Below, in pieces: positions 20,190-29,709 of a DNA stretch of 64,000 nt (its first letter is position 1; each line of letters starts with the position of its first letter). This DNA is from Chromobacterium phragmitis (GTDB lineage Bacteria; Pseudomonadota; Gammaproteobacteria; Burkholderiales; Chromobacteriaceae): NCBI RefSeq assembly GCF_003325475.1, contig NZ_CP029495.1, positions 744,001-808,000 of the forward strand, read 5' to 3'. The position numbers and the translations under genes are program-made. A model generated the notes under the pieces. The model saw only the letters and a list, made by a program, of their open reading frames with translations, did no database searches and was not told the origin of the DNA.

Positions 20190-20948
20190 ATGCGCGCCGC
20201 GCTGAAGGCCCTGCCCGTCGCCGAGCGCCAGGCGCTGGCCGTGCTGCTGGTCAGCAGCCTGTGCATGGTCTGGCTGCAGTATCCGGCCAATCGTTTCTGG
20301 ATGCTGGCCGCGCTGTCTCGCTGGCTGCCGGACGCCGCGGAATGGTTTCGCGCCGCGGTGATCCACAACCCGCATACCGAGCTGTATCGCTCCGCCTATT
20401 GGGCGCTGGCCAGCATCGCCGGTTATGTTCTGCTGCCGCTGGTGCACATTCGGCTTAAAAGCGAGAAGCTGTCCGACTACGGCCTCGCCTGGCCGGACCG
20501 CGCCACGCTGCGTGCCGACTTGAAGCTGTTCCCGCTGTTTTACGCGCTGATGCTGCCCCTAGTGTGGAGGGCGTCGGCGCAGCCGGGCTTTCTCGCCATT
20601 TATCCCTTCTTCCGGCTGAGCCCGGGAGAGGCGCTGTGGCCGCACTGGCTGCTCTGGGAAATGCTGTACTTCGCCCAATTCGCCGCGCTGGAATTCTTTT
20701 TCCGCGGCTATATGGTGCACGGGCTGAAGCCCAGGCTGGGCTGGCTGGCGGTGTTCGTGATGATCATTCCCTACTGTATGATCCATTTCGAAAAACCCGC
20801 GCTGGAGAGCCTGGCCGCCATCGTCGCCGGCGCGGCGCTGGGCCTGCTCAGCTACCGCTATAAATCAATCTGGCTGGGCGCGGCGCTGCATTGCAGCGTC
20901 GCGCTGACCATGGACCTGATGGCGCTGTGGCGCAAGGGTCTGCTGTAA
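20190..20948 (+). CDS. CPBP/CAAX-type intramembrane metalloprotease
   Basis: A 252-residue protein with six or seven membrane segments. The ABI/CPBP motifs are present: EFFFRGYMVHG (Glu-x3-Arg; the family often has a Glu pair, here only one), PYCMIHF (His), and a final His in ALHCSVAL. In bacteria such proteins are linked to bacteriocin immunity or membrane protein processing, but the substrate here is unknown. It follows murJ after three bases and queF follows 11 bases later, so the three probably share a transcript. Confidence 0.8.
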   Translation: MRAALKALPVAERQALAVLLVSSLCMVWLQYPANRFWMLAALSRWLPDAAEWFRAAVIHNPHTELYRSAYWALASIAGYVLLPLVHIRLKSEKLSDYGLAWPDRATLRADLKLFPLFYALMLPLVWRASAQPGFLAIYPFFRLSPGEALWPHWLLWEMLYFAQFAALEFFFRGYMVHGLKPRLGWLAVFVMIIPYCMIHFEKPALESLAAIVAGAALGLLSYRYKSIWLGAALHCSVALTMDLMALWRKGLL

Positions 20949-20959
20949 AGGAAACCATC

Positions 20960-21799
20960 ATGAACACGCACGCCACGACGCCTGAACACTCGCCGCTGGG
21001 CAAGACTGTCAGCTACCAGGATCAGTACGATCCTTCCCTGCTGTTCCCCATCGCGCGCAAGACCAAGCGCGACGAGATCGGTGTGGATGAAGCCGCGCTG
21101 CCCTTCGCCGGCGTCGACATCTGGACCGGCTTCGAGCTGTCCTGGCTCAATGCCCGCGGCAAGCCGCAGGTCGGCATCGCCACCTTCCGCATCCCGGCGG
21201 CCAGCCCCAGGCTGATCGAGTCCAAGTCGTTCAAGCTCTACCTGAACAGCTACAACCAAACGCGGATGGACGGCGTCGACGCCCTCTCAGCCCAACTGGC
21301 GCGCGACCTGTCCGCCGCCGCCGGCGCGGAGGTTTCGGTCTCCATCGCCCTGCCCCAGGCCTTCGCCGCCGAACAGGTGCGCGAACTGGCCGGCGAGTGC
21401 ATCGACGAGCTGGACATCGAGGTCGACCGCTACGCGCCTTGCCCGGAGGTTCTCAAGGCCGACGCCGCCGACATCGTCAGCGAAACGCTGTGCAGCAATC
21501 TGTTGAAATCCAACTGCCTGGTCACCGGCCAGCCGGACTGGGGCAGCGTGTCCATCCGCTACACCGGACCGAAGATCGATCGCGAAGCGCTTTTGCGCTA
21601 CCTGATCGGCTTCCGCCAGCACAATGAATTCCACGAGCAGTGCGTGGAGCGCATCTTTGTCGACGTGCTGCGCGCCTGCGCGCCGGAGAAGCTCACTGTC
21701 TACGCCCGCTACACCCGCCGCGGCGGCCTGGACATCAACCCATGGCGCAGCAATGCGGACGCCGCGCCGACCGACAACGTCCGCACCGCGCGGCAGTAA
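20960..21799 (+). CDS. queF: NADPH-dependent 7-cyano-7-deazaguanine reductase (long QueF)
   Basis: A 279-residue enzyme of the long QueF type, which reduces preQ0 to preQ1 on the way to queuosine in tRNA. The catalytic Cys is in SNLLKSNCLVTGQPDWG. The substrate Glu-His region is HNEFHEQCVERIF. The N-terminal half holds the ESKSFKLYLNSYNQ motif used for NADPH binding. The start at 20960 has AAAGGAAA upstream. It ends at a strong terminator, and no other queuosine genes are in this window. Confidence 0.95.
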   Translation: MNTHATTPEHSPLGKTVSYQDQYDPSLLFPIARKTKRDEIGVDEAALPFAGVDIWTGFELSWLNARGKPQVGIATFRIPAASPRLIESKSFKLYLNSYNQTRMDGVDALSAQLARDLSAAAGAEVSVSIALPQAFAAEQVRELAGECIDELDIEVDRYAPCPEVLKADAADIVSETLCSNLLKSNCLVTGQPDWGSVSIRYTGPKIDREALLRYLIGFRQHNEFHEQCVERIFVDVLRACAPEKLTVYARYTRRGGLDINPWRSNADAAPTDNVRTARQ

Positions 21800-21819
21800 G
21801 CGGCCCGATCGGCCAAAAC

Positions 21820-21847
21820 AAAAGGGATGCCAATGAGCATCCCTTTT
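21820..21847. terminator. Intrinsic terminator after queF
   Basis: AAAAGGGATGC pairs perfectly with GCATCCCTTTT across a 6-base loop, followed by a T-run. It lies between queF and the convergent pseudouridine synthase gene and should serve both. Confidence 0.9.
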
Positions 21848-21867
21848 TTTGCGGACAAGCCCCGGCC

Positions 21868-22545
21868 TCAGAACGGCGCCGGCGCCTCGAACTCCATTTC
21901 CTCGAACGTCACCGGGTGGCGCAACACCAGCCGCGACGCGTGCAGCAGCAGCCGGTCCGCCTTGGCCAGCGCTTCCGGCGGCGCGTAGATGGTGTCGCCG
22001 AGGATGGGGTGGCCGGATTCCAGGTGCAGCATATGCATGCGCAGCTGGTGGGCGCGGCCGGTCTGCGGGTCCAGCTCCACCCGGCTGATGTTGCGGCCGG
22101 TGTCGCGCAGAATCACCCGGTAATGGGTGATGGCTTCCTTGCCCTCGTCGAAATCCACCTTCTGCCGCGGCCGGTTCGGCCAGTCTATGATCAACGGCAG
22201 GTCTATGATGCCGCTATTGCTCTCCACGATGCCGTCCACCACCGCGATGTAGCGCTTCTTCACTTTGCGGTCCATGAAGGCGATGGACAGCGCGCGCTGC
22301 ATTTCCGGGCCGCGGCCCATCACCACCAGGCCGGAGGTGTCCATGTCCAGGCGGTGCACGGTCAGCGCGTCGGAATAGACCTTCTGCGCGCGGCTGATCA
22401 GGCAGTCGGCCTTGTCCTCGCCCCGCCCAGGCACCGACAACAGGCCGCTGGGCTTGTCCAGCACCAGCAGGCAGTCGTCGGCGTAGACCACATTGAGGCC
22501 GGTGTCCGGCGGCGGACTATAGTGTTCCAGATTGTGTCTTTGCAT
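21868..22545 (-). CDS. rluA: RluA-family pseudouridine synthase
   Basis: A 225-residue enzyme with the catalytic Asp in HRLDMDTSG (about residue 62) and the RluA end block RAHQLRMHMLHLESGHPILGD. Its short form without an S4 domain fits RluA, which modifies 23S rRNA position 746 and several tRNAs at position 32. The start at 22545 (MQRHNLEHY) is preferred. It is convergent with queF and downstream of the acyltransferase-like gene. Confidence 0.85.
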   Translation of the reverse strand: MQRHNLEHYSPPPDTGLNVVYADDCLLVLDKPSGLLSVPGRGEDKADCLISRAQKVYSDALTVHRLDMDTSGLVVMGRGPEMQRALSIAFMDRKVKKRYIAVVDGIVESNSGIIDLPLIIDWPNRPRQKVDFDEGKEAITHYRVILRDTGRNISRVELDPQTGRAHQLRMHMLHLESGHPILGDTIYAPPEALAKADRLLLHASRLVLRHPVTFEEMEFEAPAPF

Positions 22546-22609
22546 GGCTAACGGCTTTGAAAATCGATTGGCGGCGATTATCGGCGCTCCGCCATGGCTA
22601 GACAAGGCC

Positions 22610-23596
22610 CTATTTCAGCTCCTCCGCAGACGGCTCGAGGAGAGAGGCGCAACGGGACAGCAGCCAGTTCATCGGCTTCGAGCGATGGCGGAAATAATTC
22701 CAGACCGCCAGAGGGCGCGCGCCGAGGATGCGCTTGAACTCATAGGAAGTAGAGCCTAGCTCGATCTCCGCGCAGCCCCGCGCCTGGGCGACCTCGACAG
22801 AGCGGATGAACATGGCGAAATACAGCCCATGATCATGAGCATGCTCGTAATCCATGCCGACAAAGACATTCATCATCGATTCGCCCTTGCCCAGCAGTTG
22901 GTTGAAACCGATCAGCTCATCCCCGAGATAAAACAGCAAATAGGTGCTGCCGCCGCTGGTGCGGACGAAGTAATCGGGCTCCAGCCTGCCAAACTTCAGC
23001 GGCGCCTTCTCCCAGGTCTGCAAGTAAAGCGCGTAAATCCTGTCCAGCAGCTCTGTCGGCAAACCCTCCACCACCTCGTAACGCAAACCCGCGGCTTTCT
23101 TCAATTTTCGCTTGAGCAAATTGCGGCGGTCGCTTTTCAACGAGCCGTAATAATCGCCGTCCAGCCGGATGACGGGAACCGGCAAGCCCTTCGCCTTGGC
23201 GTAGCCATCCAATGGCAGCCGCTCGCCGAATCCTTTCCAGGCGACCAAACTTCCCTTTTCTTCCAGCCTCCGCGTCACCAGTTCGACGATCTCAGGAGTC
23301 AGTTCCCCCTCGACCCGTCCCAAATCCGCCACCGGGTTGCCCACGCAAGCCATTGGCACGCTCCACTTGGGCAACCAGGAGAACAGTCGCCCCTTGGGCA
23401 ACAGGGTGTTCAATTGCAAATCGGTCACAAAGTAAGGGATGCAGCACACACGCCGCCCCTCCCGCTCGGCGACGAAAAAGCCATGATGAAAGCCCGGCAT
23501 GCCCTCATCGGAAAAAGCGCGATAAAAATCGGCGTCATCGGGATTGCCGATGGAGAAACCCTTCGGTGGGTAAGACAAATCTTGTAGAGTAAGCAT
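22610..23596 (-). CDS. GNAT/FemAB-like acyltransferase
   Basis: A 328-residue protein. Its second half (about 140-310) looks like a GNAT or FemAB-type acyltransferase: the block DGDYYGSLKSDRRNLLKRKLKKA is followed by LLFYLGDELIGFNQLL and IELGSTSYEFKRILGARP. The substrate is unknown. Family members are annotated loosely as peptidoglycan-biosynthesis or GNAT proteins. The 108 bp between this start and alaX are AT-rich and should hold two divergent promoters. Confidence 0.6.
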   Translation of the reverse strand: MLTLQDLSYPPKGFSIGNPDDADFYRAFSDEGMPGFHHGFFVAEREGRRVCCIPYFVTDLQLNTLLPKGRLFSWLPKWSVPMACVGNPVADLGRVEGELTPEIVELVTRRLEEKGSLVAWKGFGERLPLDGYAKAKGLPVPVIRLDGDYYGSLKSDRRNLLKRKLKKAAGLRYEVVEGLPTELLDRIYALYLQTWEKAPLKFGRLEPDYFVRTSGGSTYLLFYLGDELIGFNQLLGKGESMMNVFVGMDYEHAHDHGLYFAMFIRSVEVAQARGCAEIELGSTSYEFKRILGARPLAVWNYFRHRSKPMNWLLSRCASLLEPSAEELK

Positions 23597-23704
23597 GAAG
23601 TCGGCGAATCGATAGTTCTAAAGATGGCAACTCGTGCCCAACCCGCTTAATGATTAGATTTATTAAACAAAGTTCATTATGAATATTGAATATTGGAGAT
23701 ATGA

Positions 23705-24412
23705 ATGAGTGAATTCTTCTATAGCAACGCCTATCAAACTCGCCTCGCCACCCGCGCGCTGCGCCACGACGATGCGGGCTTGGTGCTGGAGGACACGCTG
23801 TGTTATCCACTGGGCGGCGGCCAGCCCGGCGACAGCGCCACGCTGACGCTGGCCGACGGCTCGACGCTGCGCATCGCCGACACTCGCCGCGACCGCGACA
23901 CCCGCGTCATTCTTCACCAGACCGAGGGCGATGCCCGTCTCGCGCCGGGAACCGAGGTGACGCTGGAACTGGACTGGGAACGCCGCCACCGCCACATGCG
24001 CATCCACACCTGCCTGCACTTGCTGGGCGTGGTGATCAAAGCCGGCGTCACCGGCGGCAACATGACCGCCGAGTCCGGCCGGCTGGATTTCGCGCTGCCG
24101 GAGGGCATGGAGCTGGACAAGGAACAGATCGAGGCCGAGCTGAACCGGCTGGTGGCCGCCGACCTGCCCCTCGCCGTAAAGATGACCAGCGGCGAAGCCC
24201 TGAAGGCCCAGCCCGAGCTGATCCGCACCATGTCGGTGACCCCGCCCTTGCACCTGCCGGAAATCCGGCTGATCGAGGTGGAGGGCGTGGATCTGCAACC
24301 CTGCGGCGGCACCCATGTCGCGCGCACCGGCGAAGTGGGCCGGGTGCGGGTGAAAAAGATAGAAAGCAAGGGCGCGCGCAACAAGCGGGTGGTGGTGGAG
24401 CTGGCGGAATGA
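23705..24412 (+). CDS. Alanyl-tRNA editing protein AlaX
   Basis: A 235-residue stand-alone editing domain, related to the editing part of AlaRS, that removes Ser or Gly wrongly attached to tRNA-Ala. The metal motif HTCLHLL (His-x3-His) is near residue 100 and CGGTHV near 200. LCYPLGGGQPGDSA near residue 35 is the N-terminal glycine-rich region. The length fits the AlaX-M type. GGAG precedes the start. It overlaps the MOSC gene by four bases (ATGA). Confidence 0.92.
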   Translation: MSEFFYSNAYQTRLATRALRHDDAGLVLEDTLCYPLGGGQPGDSATLTLADGSTLRIADTRRDRDTRVILHQTEGDARLAPGTEVTLELDWERRHRHMRIHTCLHLLGVVIKAGVTGGNMTAESGRLDFALPEGMELDKEQIEAELNRLVAADLPLAVKMTSGEALKAQPELIRTMSVTPPLHLPEIRLIEVEGVDLQPCGGTHVARTGEVGRVRVKKIESKGARNKRVVVELAE

Positions 24413-25101
24413 GTCGGGAAACCGTCATCGGCAGCGTGCTGGCGGTATTGACCGGCAGGGCCGTGCCCTATGTCCGCCCCGGCGCGCTCAGCGCCATCGC
24501 CAAGCAACCGCTGGCGGGACGCGCATCCGTGGGCGCGCTGGGACTGGACGGCGACGAGCAAGGCGACCCGCGCTACCACGGCGGCCCGCACAAGGCGGTG
24601 CACCTTTACGCCTTCGAGCATTACGCCCGCTGGCGCGACGAAATCGGCCCGCGTCCGGCGCTGGAGCAACCCGGCGGATTCGGCGAAAACCTCAGCACGC
24701 TGGGCATGGACGAGACCACGCTGTGCCTGGGCGACCAGCTGGCTATCGGCACCGCGGTGCTGGAGATCTCCCAGGGCCGCCAGCCCTGCTGGAAGCTCAA
24801 TCACCGCTTCGACCAACGCGACATGGCCAAACGCTTGCAGGACAGCGGCCGCACCGGCTGGTACTGCCGGGTGCTGCGCGAGGGCGACGTCGGCGCCGGA
24901 GACGACATCCGCCTGCAGGCCCGCCCGCATCCGGAATGGACGCTGGCGCGGCTGATCGAAGTGTTCTACCAGCGCGGACTGGAGCGGCCTCTGCTGCTGG
25001 AGGCGGCCAAGCTGCCGCTGGTGGAGTCCTGGCGGCAGCTGATCGAGAAACGGCTGGAAAGCGGCCAGCTGGAAGACTGGAGCCGCCGGCTGGGCGGCTA
25101 G
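24409..25101 (+). CDS. MOSC domain protein, YiiM-like
   Basis: A 230-residue protein with a MOSC beta-barrel (about 10-165). The conserved Cys is in GRQPCWKLNHRF (about residue 125), the residue thought to carry sulfur or bind the molybdenum cofactor in this family. The YiiM-type C-terminal helical part follows. YiiM of E. coli is linked to reduction of N-hydroxylated bases. It is translationally coupled to alaX and ends at a terminator. Confidence 0.88.
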   Translation: MSRETVIGSVLAVLTGRAVPYVRPGALSAIAKQPLAGRASVGALGLDGDEQGDPRYHGGPHKAVHLYAFEHYARWRDEIGPRPALEQPGGFGENLSTLGMDETTLCLGDQLAIGTAVLEISQGRQPCWKLNHRFDQRDMAKRLQDSGRTGWYCRVLREGDVGAGDDIRLQARPHPEWTLARLIEVFYQRGLERPLLLEAAKLPLVESWRQLIEKRLESGQLEDWSRRLGG

Positions 25102-25109
25102 GCAAGCAA

Positions 25110-25134
25110 AACGGGGACCGAACCGGCCCCCGTT
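25110..25134. terminator. Intrinsic terminator between MOSC and peptide transporter genes
   Basis: AACGGGG pairs with CCCCGTT, with further inner pairing in the loop (GG/CC). It sits between two convergent genes. The T-run is short, so it is somewhat weaker than others here. Confidence 0.65.
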
Positions 25135-25155
25135 GCTGTTTGGCGGATGCCGCGC

Positions 25156-26643
25156 TCAGCGCGCGTCCAGCGCCATTTCGTGCTCCGGATGCTCCGGCTT
25201 CTCGTCCAGCGTCATCCGGTGCAGCCACGGCGCGATGATGATGGTCAGCAGCGCGATCGCGCCGGTCACCACGCCGATCTGGGTGAACACGCGGCTATAG
25301 ATCTCCAGCGTGGCCAGCGGACTGGTGACGTTGTCCGGCGCGGCGGTCAGGCCCGCCACCCAGCCGGCGATCACCGACGACGCGGCCGAGGTCAGGAACC
25401 AGGCGCCCATGATGAAGCCCATCAGGCGCTGCGGCACCAGTTGCGCCACCATCGCCAGGCCCAGGCCGGAAATCAGCAACTCGCCCACGCTCTGCAGCAG
25501 ATAGCTCAACACCATCCAGTTGGAGGACACCAGGCCCTGGGCGTTGGCGTACTTGGCGCCCAGCGGCAGCACCAGGAAGGCGCCGGCGCACAACACCATG
25601 CCGATCGCGAACTTATGCGGCATCGGCAGGCGGTTGCCCAGCTTGTTGTAGCAGAGGGCGAGCAGCGGACTGGCCAGCATGATCCAGAATGGGTTCAGCG
25701 ACTGGAACTGCTCCGGCTGCACCGGAATGCCGAACAGCGTGTGCTCGGTATTGTGGATGGCGAAGAAGTTCAGCGACAGCGGCATCTGGTTGTACAGCAC
25801 GAAGAACACGGTCGCCTGCAGCATCAGGATGGCGGCCACGATCATCTTCTTGCGCTCCGCGCCCTTCAGCTGCAGCGTTTCCTTGACGTACAAGCTCACC
25901 ACGCCGATGGATAGCACCGCCAGCACCACGTTGGCGATGATCTCATGCTTCAGCAGCAATGCCGCCAACCCGCAGGCGACCACCACGCCGGCCAGCACCG
26001 CCAGCCAGGTGGACAGCTTGGGCTTGCGGAAGTCGGCGTCGGAACCATAATCCTTCACCCAGCCTTGCATCAGGATGAAGTTGGCGACGGTGATCAGCAT
26101 GCCCACCACCGACAGCGCGAAGGCATGGGCGTAGCCGAACTTGTCGGCCAGCCACGGCGTGGCCAGCATGGACAGCAGCGAACCGATGTTGATCGCCATG
26201 TAGTACATGGTGAAGGCGCCGTCCAGGCGAGGGTCGTTCTCCTCGTAGCACTTGGACAGCAGCGACGACGGATTGGCCTTGAACAAGCCGTTGCCCACCG
26301 CGATGGTGCCCATGCCCAGATACAGCAGGCTGATGTGGTCGGCCGACGCGGTCACCATCGCATAGCCGGCGGTCAGCACCAGCGCGCCCAGCAGGATGGT
26401 GCGCTTGGTGCCCAGCACCTTGTCGCCCAGCCAGCCGCCGACGGCGATCAGGCCGTACACCAGCGCGATGAAGGAAGAAAACAGCGTGAAGGATTCGGCT
26501 TCGCGCAGGCCCAGGGCCTTCACCAGGTAGACGGCCAGGATGCCCTGCAGGCCATAGAAGCCGAAACGCTCCCAGAATTCGATCGAAAAGATCAGATAAA
26601 ACGGCTTGGGCTGGCGCAAGGGATTGAGCGCAGTCGTCGTCAT
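25156..26643 (-). CDS. Proton-dependent oligopeptide transporter (POT/PTR family)
   Basis: A 495-residue inner-membrane symporter that takes up di- and tripeptides with protons. The proton-coupling motif EFWERFGFYGLQ (ExxERFxYY type) is in the first membrane segment. The PTR2 signature region around GNGLFKANPSSLLSKCY is present, and about 14 hydrophobic segments are visible. It resembles the DtpA/DtpB group. The start at 26643 has AAGGAA upstream; the open frame reaching 26925 is leader, not protein. Confidence 0.92.
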   Translation of the reverse strand: MTTTALNPLRQPKPFYLIFSIEFWERFGFYGLQGILAVYLVKALGLREAESFTLFSSFIALVYGLIAVGGWLGDKVLGTKRTILLGALVLTAGYAMVTASADHISLLYLGMGTIAVGNGLFKANPSSLLSKCYEENDPRLDGAFTMYYMAINIGSLLSMLATPWLADKFGYAHAFALSVVGMLITVANFILMQGWVKDYGSDADFRKPKLSTWLAVLAGVVVACGLAALLLKHEIIANVVLAVLSIGVVSLYVKETLQLKGAERKKMIVAAILMLQATVFFVLYNQMPLSLNFFAIHNTEHTLFGIPVQPEQFQSLNPFWIMLASPLLALCYNKLGNRLPMPHKFAIGMVLCAGAFLVLPLGAKYANAQGLVSSNWMVLSYLLQSVGELLISGLGLAMVAQLVPQRLMGFIMGAWFLTSAASSVIAGWVAGLTAAPDNVTSPLATLEIYSRVFTQIGVVTGAIALLTIIIAPWLHRMTLDEKPEHPEHEMALDAR

Positions 26644-27043
26644 GTTGGGTTCCTTGTAATCAGAACTGCCGCGGACCCAGGAAAAGTTCCTGCATGGCGG
26701 AATGACGAAAGACAAACGCCACTGGCGCCGGCCATCGCCAGTCACGCCAGGGTGAGACAGACAGTGGTCACTACTGAAAAATAAGGCAAATTCTTGCCAT
26801 CGCTCGCATAGCAACCAGAAATAGCGCTTTTGCTCTACGAAAGATAGCATCCAGGAACTATTGATGAACCAAGTTGTCGCACCTGTCAATCCTGTCAGCC
26901 TCGATAGACGGCCAAATACCCGCATAGCAAGAGTAGGATTCGAAAATGCGACGGAAACTTATGAAAACAATCTCCATAAATCCGTCATAACAAAAAACAT
27001 AATCCACCATTTGACATATATGAGCAATTTAATTGCTTTTATA
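26644..27043. other. 400-bp AT-rich intergenic region
   Basis: The leader of the peptide transporter and the end of lysR enclose a stretch richer in A and T than its surroundings, above all at 26930-27050. I see no convincing coding frame, hairpin with T-run, or RNA gene. It probably holds the transporter promoter. Confidence 0.5.
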
Positions 27044-27976
27044 TCAATCCAACATCTTCCCATCCCTCAACGCCTCCAAACGCCCATTCAGCGCCGCCAC
27101 CTGACGCCGCAAAGCATCCATGAAACGCAGCGGCAACGGCGACGCGGGACGAAACTGCGGCGTCACCAGTTGCACGCTGAAGGGTATCGACTCGGCCAGC
27201 GGCCTCACCGCCAGTCCGCTTTCCGCCTCCGCCAGCGCCGTCAGCGGATTGACGATGGCCACGCCCAATCCCAGCCTGACCATCTCGCACACCGAAGCCG
27301 CGCTGTGGCTGGACAGCTGCAGCCGTCGCGCCACGCCCTCTCGCGCGAACCAGGCATCCACTTGTTGCCGGTAGCTGTCGCTGGCGGCCAGGCTGATGAA
27401 GGACTGGCCGGCGAAATCGCGCGCCTCCAGGCGGCGCTTTTCCGCCAGCGGATGCCCCGCCGGCAACACGCACAACTCATCCCCCTGCCATAGGGCTTGC
27501 GCCTGGCAGCCTGCCGGCGCCTGCTGCTGCTCTGTCAGGCCCAGATCGAAACGCTGCGCCGCCAGCCATTCCTCCAGCCACGGAGACTCCTGCGGGCTGA
27601 TATCCACGCCCACGTCGGGAAAATCGGCGATGAAGTCGGCGCAAGCGGCGGGCAGCAAGGACTGCGCGAACACCGGCAGGCAGGTGACGGCAACCTGGCC
27701 GCCGGCGAACTGCCTCAGCCCCGCGGCGCTGGCGACGATGCGCTCCAGTCCGACGAAGCTGCGCTCCACCTCGGCGAACAGCTGCAGCGCCTGCTGGGTG
27801 GGCCGCAGCCGTCCATGGCCGCGCTCGAACAGAACCAGGCCCAACAGCCGCTCGCAGCGAGACAGCTCGCGGCTGACCGTGGGCTGCGAGGTATGCAGCA
27901 AGCGCGCCGCGCCGCTGACGCTGCCGCTGGTCATCACGGCCCGAAACACTTCGATATGGCGCAGATTGATGGACAT
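27044..27976 (-). CDS. lysR: LysR-type regulator, probable activator of lysA
   Basis: A 310-residue LysR-type protein. The helix-turn-helix covers about residues 1-60 (VFRAVMTSGSVSGAARLLHTSQPTVSRELSRCER), and the periplasmic-binding-protein-like effector domain follows. The start at 27976 has GGGGA at good spacing; the ATG two codons earlier abuts that site. It is divergent from lysA, the arrangement of the classical LysR, which activates lysA in response to diaminopimelate. The functional link rests on this position and on the family. Confidence 0.85.
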   Translation of the reverse strand: MSINLRHIEVFRAVMTSGSVSGAARLLHTSQPTVSRELSRCERLLGLVLFERGHGRLRPTQQALQLFAEVERSFVGLERIVASAAGLRQFAGGQVAVTCLPVFAQSLLPAACADFIADFPDVGVDISPQESPWLEEWLAAQRFDLGLTEQQQAPAGCQAQALWQGDELCVLPAGHPLAEKRRLEARDFAGQSFISLAASDSYRQQVDAWFAREGVARRLQLSSHSAASVCEMVRLGLGVAIVNPLTALAEAESGLAVRPLAESIPFSVQLVTPQFRPASPLPLRFMDALRRQVAALNGRLEALRDGKMLD

Positions 27977-28008
27977 GGCCATCCCCGTTCATAACATCCA
28001 ATCCATAT

Positions 28009-28034
28009 CATAAATGAAAGGACATTCCATAAAT
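28009..28034. promoter_or_regulatory. Candidate LysR binding region between lysR and lysA
   Basis: The heptamer CATAAAT occurs twice in direct orientation (28009-28015 and 28028-28034), about two helical turns apart, in the AT-rich 122-bp gap between the divergent starts. LysR-type proteins usually bind AT-rich sites in such a gap. This is a suggestion from position and repetition only. Confidence 0.35.
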
Positions 28035-28098
28035 TGCTATTTTATTTTTTAGTCAGCGCGACGGATCATGTAGGCAAACATTCCGCGGAACCTGACCC

Positions 28099-29328
28099 AT
28101 GCATGCTTTCGACAACCGCCAGCTCGCCGACATCGCCCGCCGGCACGGCACCCCGCTGTGGGTCTACGACGCCGGCACCATCCGGCAGCGCATCGCCGAG
28201 CTGAAAGCCTTCGACACCATACGCTACGCGCAGAAGGCCAACTCCAACACCCACATCCTGCGGCTGATGCGCGCCGAGGGCGTCAAGGTGGACGCGGTAT
28301 CGCTGGGCGAGATCGAACGCGCGCTGGCCGCCGGCTATCAAGGCGGCGGCGAAGAGGCGGACATCGTGTTCACCGCCGACGTGCTGGATCGCCCGACGCT
28401 GGCCAGGGTGGTCGCCGAACGCATACCAGTCAACGCCGGCTCCATCGACATGCTGCGCCAGTTGGGCGAAGCCGCGTCCGGCCATCCGGTATGGCTGCGC
28501 GTCAACCCTGGCTTCGGCCATGGCCATAGCCAGAAAACCAATACCGGCGGCGAGAACAGCAAGCACGGCATCTGGCATGGCGACCTGGACGAAGCACTGC
28601 GGACCATCCGCCAGTTCAAGCTGCGGCTGGTGGGCGTGCACATGCATATCGGCTCCGGCGTCGACTACGGCCATCTGGAGCAGGTTTGCGGCGCGATGGC
28701 GGCGCTGGTGGAAAAGCTGGACTGCGACATCGAGGCCATTTCCGCCGGCGGCGGCCTGTCCATTCCCTATCGCGACGGCGACGCGCGCATCGACACCGAT
28801 CACTATTTCCAGCTGTGGGACGCCGCTCGCCGGCGCATCGCCGCCAAACTGGGCCACCCGGTGCGGCTGGAGATCGAGCCCGGCCGCTTCCTGGTGGCCG
28901 AATCCGGCGCGCTGCTGGCCGAAGTGCGCGCGGTGAAGAATATGGGCAGCCGCCATTTCGTGCTGGTGGACGCCGGCTTCAACGACCTGATGCGGCCATC
29001 GCTCTACGGCAGCTATCATCACATCTCGCTGCTGGATGCGGAAGGCGATGAAAAAACCGGCGCCGTCGACACCGTGGTGGCCGGCCCGCTGTGCGAATCC
29101 GGCGACGTGTTCACCCAGCAGGAAGGCGGCACCGTGGAAACCCGCTCCTTGCCGCCGGCCCAAGTCGGCGATCTGATGGTATTCCACGACGCCGGCGCTT
29201 ACGGCGCGACCATGTCGTCCAACTACAACAGCAGGCCGTTGCTGGCCGAGGTGCTGGTGGATGGCGGCGAGGTCCGCCGGATCCGTCGCCGCCAGACCAT
29301 GGCGGAATTGCTGGCCCTGGAATCCTGA
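28099..29328 (+). CDS. lysA: Diaminopimelate decarboxylase
   Basis: A 409-residue PLP enzyme of fold type III that makes L-lysine from meso-diaminopimelate, the last step of the pathway. PLP attaches to Lys46 in RYAQKANSN. HMHIGSGVD, EPGRFLVAESG and the C-terminal GPLCESGDVF region (Cys and Glu of the second half of the active site) are all present. Size and style match the E. coli enzyme, which is also controlled by a divergent lysR. A terminator follows. Confidence 0.95.
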   Translation: MHAFDNRQLADIARRHGTPLWVYDAGTIRQRIAELKAFDTIRYAQKANSNTHILRLMRAEGVKVDAVSLGEIERALAAGYQGGGEEADIVFTADVLDRPTLARVVAERIPVNAGSIDMLRQLGEAASGHPVWLRVNPGFGHGHSQKTNTGGENSKHGIWHGDLDEALRTIRQFKLRLVGVHMHIGSGVDYGHLEQVCGAMAALVEKLDCDIEAISAGGGLSIPYRDGDARIDTDHYFQLWDAARRRIAAKLGHPVRLEIEPGRFLVAESGALLAEVRAVKNMGSRHFVLVDAGFNDLMRPSLYGSYHHISLLDAEGDEKTGAVDTVVAGPLCESGDVFTQQEGGTVETRSLPPAQVGDLMVFHDAGAYGATMSSNYNSRPLLAEVLVDGGEVRRIRRRQTMAELLALES

Positions 29329-29339
29329 ACGCCGAATGC

Positions 29340-29368
29340 GACAAAGCCGGGACAAACCCGGCTTTGTC
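29340..29368. terminator. Intrinsic terminator after lysA
   Basis: A perfect 12-bp inverted repeat (GACAAAGCCGGG / CCCGGCTTTGTC) with a 5-base loop lies 12 bases past the lysA stop. It also faces the end of the convergent BON gene. Confidence 0.85.
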
Positions 29369-29394
29369 TTCGCTGCGTCCGATCCGAACCGGAC

Positions 29395-29709
29395 TCAGCT
29401 CTTCTGTTCCATCTTGTTGATGACGAACTTCACGCCCGGCACCTTTTCTGCCACCTGGCCTGCCTTGAACATCTGCTGATCGTCGCTCATCGCGCCTTCA
29501 ATGGTGATCTCGCCCTTCTTTCCGGACACTTTCAGGTCCAGCGGCTTCAGGTCCGGCTCCGCGTCCAGCGCCTGCTTGACGCTGACGGCCAGTTGTTCGT
29601 CGGTCGGCGCGGCGACGGCGGCGTCTTCGGCGTAAGCCGCGTGGGCGGCGAAAGCGCCGGACAGGGCCAGCGCGGCCAGCAACAGGGTTTGGCTTGCAAC
29701 TCGTTTCAT
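29395..29709 (-). CDS. Small periplasmic BON-domain protein
   Basis: A 104-residue protein with a signal peptide (about 1-27, ending AYA). One BON domain follows (about 35-100), with the central glycine-rich turn and a VPGVKFVINKM end. BON domains (OsmY and relatives) are thought to bind phospholipid surfaces and are often induced by osmotic or envelope stress. Chosen start ATG 29709. It is convergent with lysA; the mltA gene starts 200 bp upstream on the other strand. Confidence 0.8.
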   Translation of the reverse strand: MKRVASQTLLLAALALSGAFAAHAAYAEDAAVAAPTDEQLAVSVKQALDAEPDLKPLDLKVSGKKGEITIEGAMSDDQQMFKAGQVAEKVPGVKFVINKMEQKS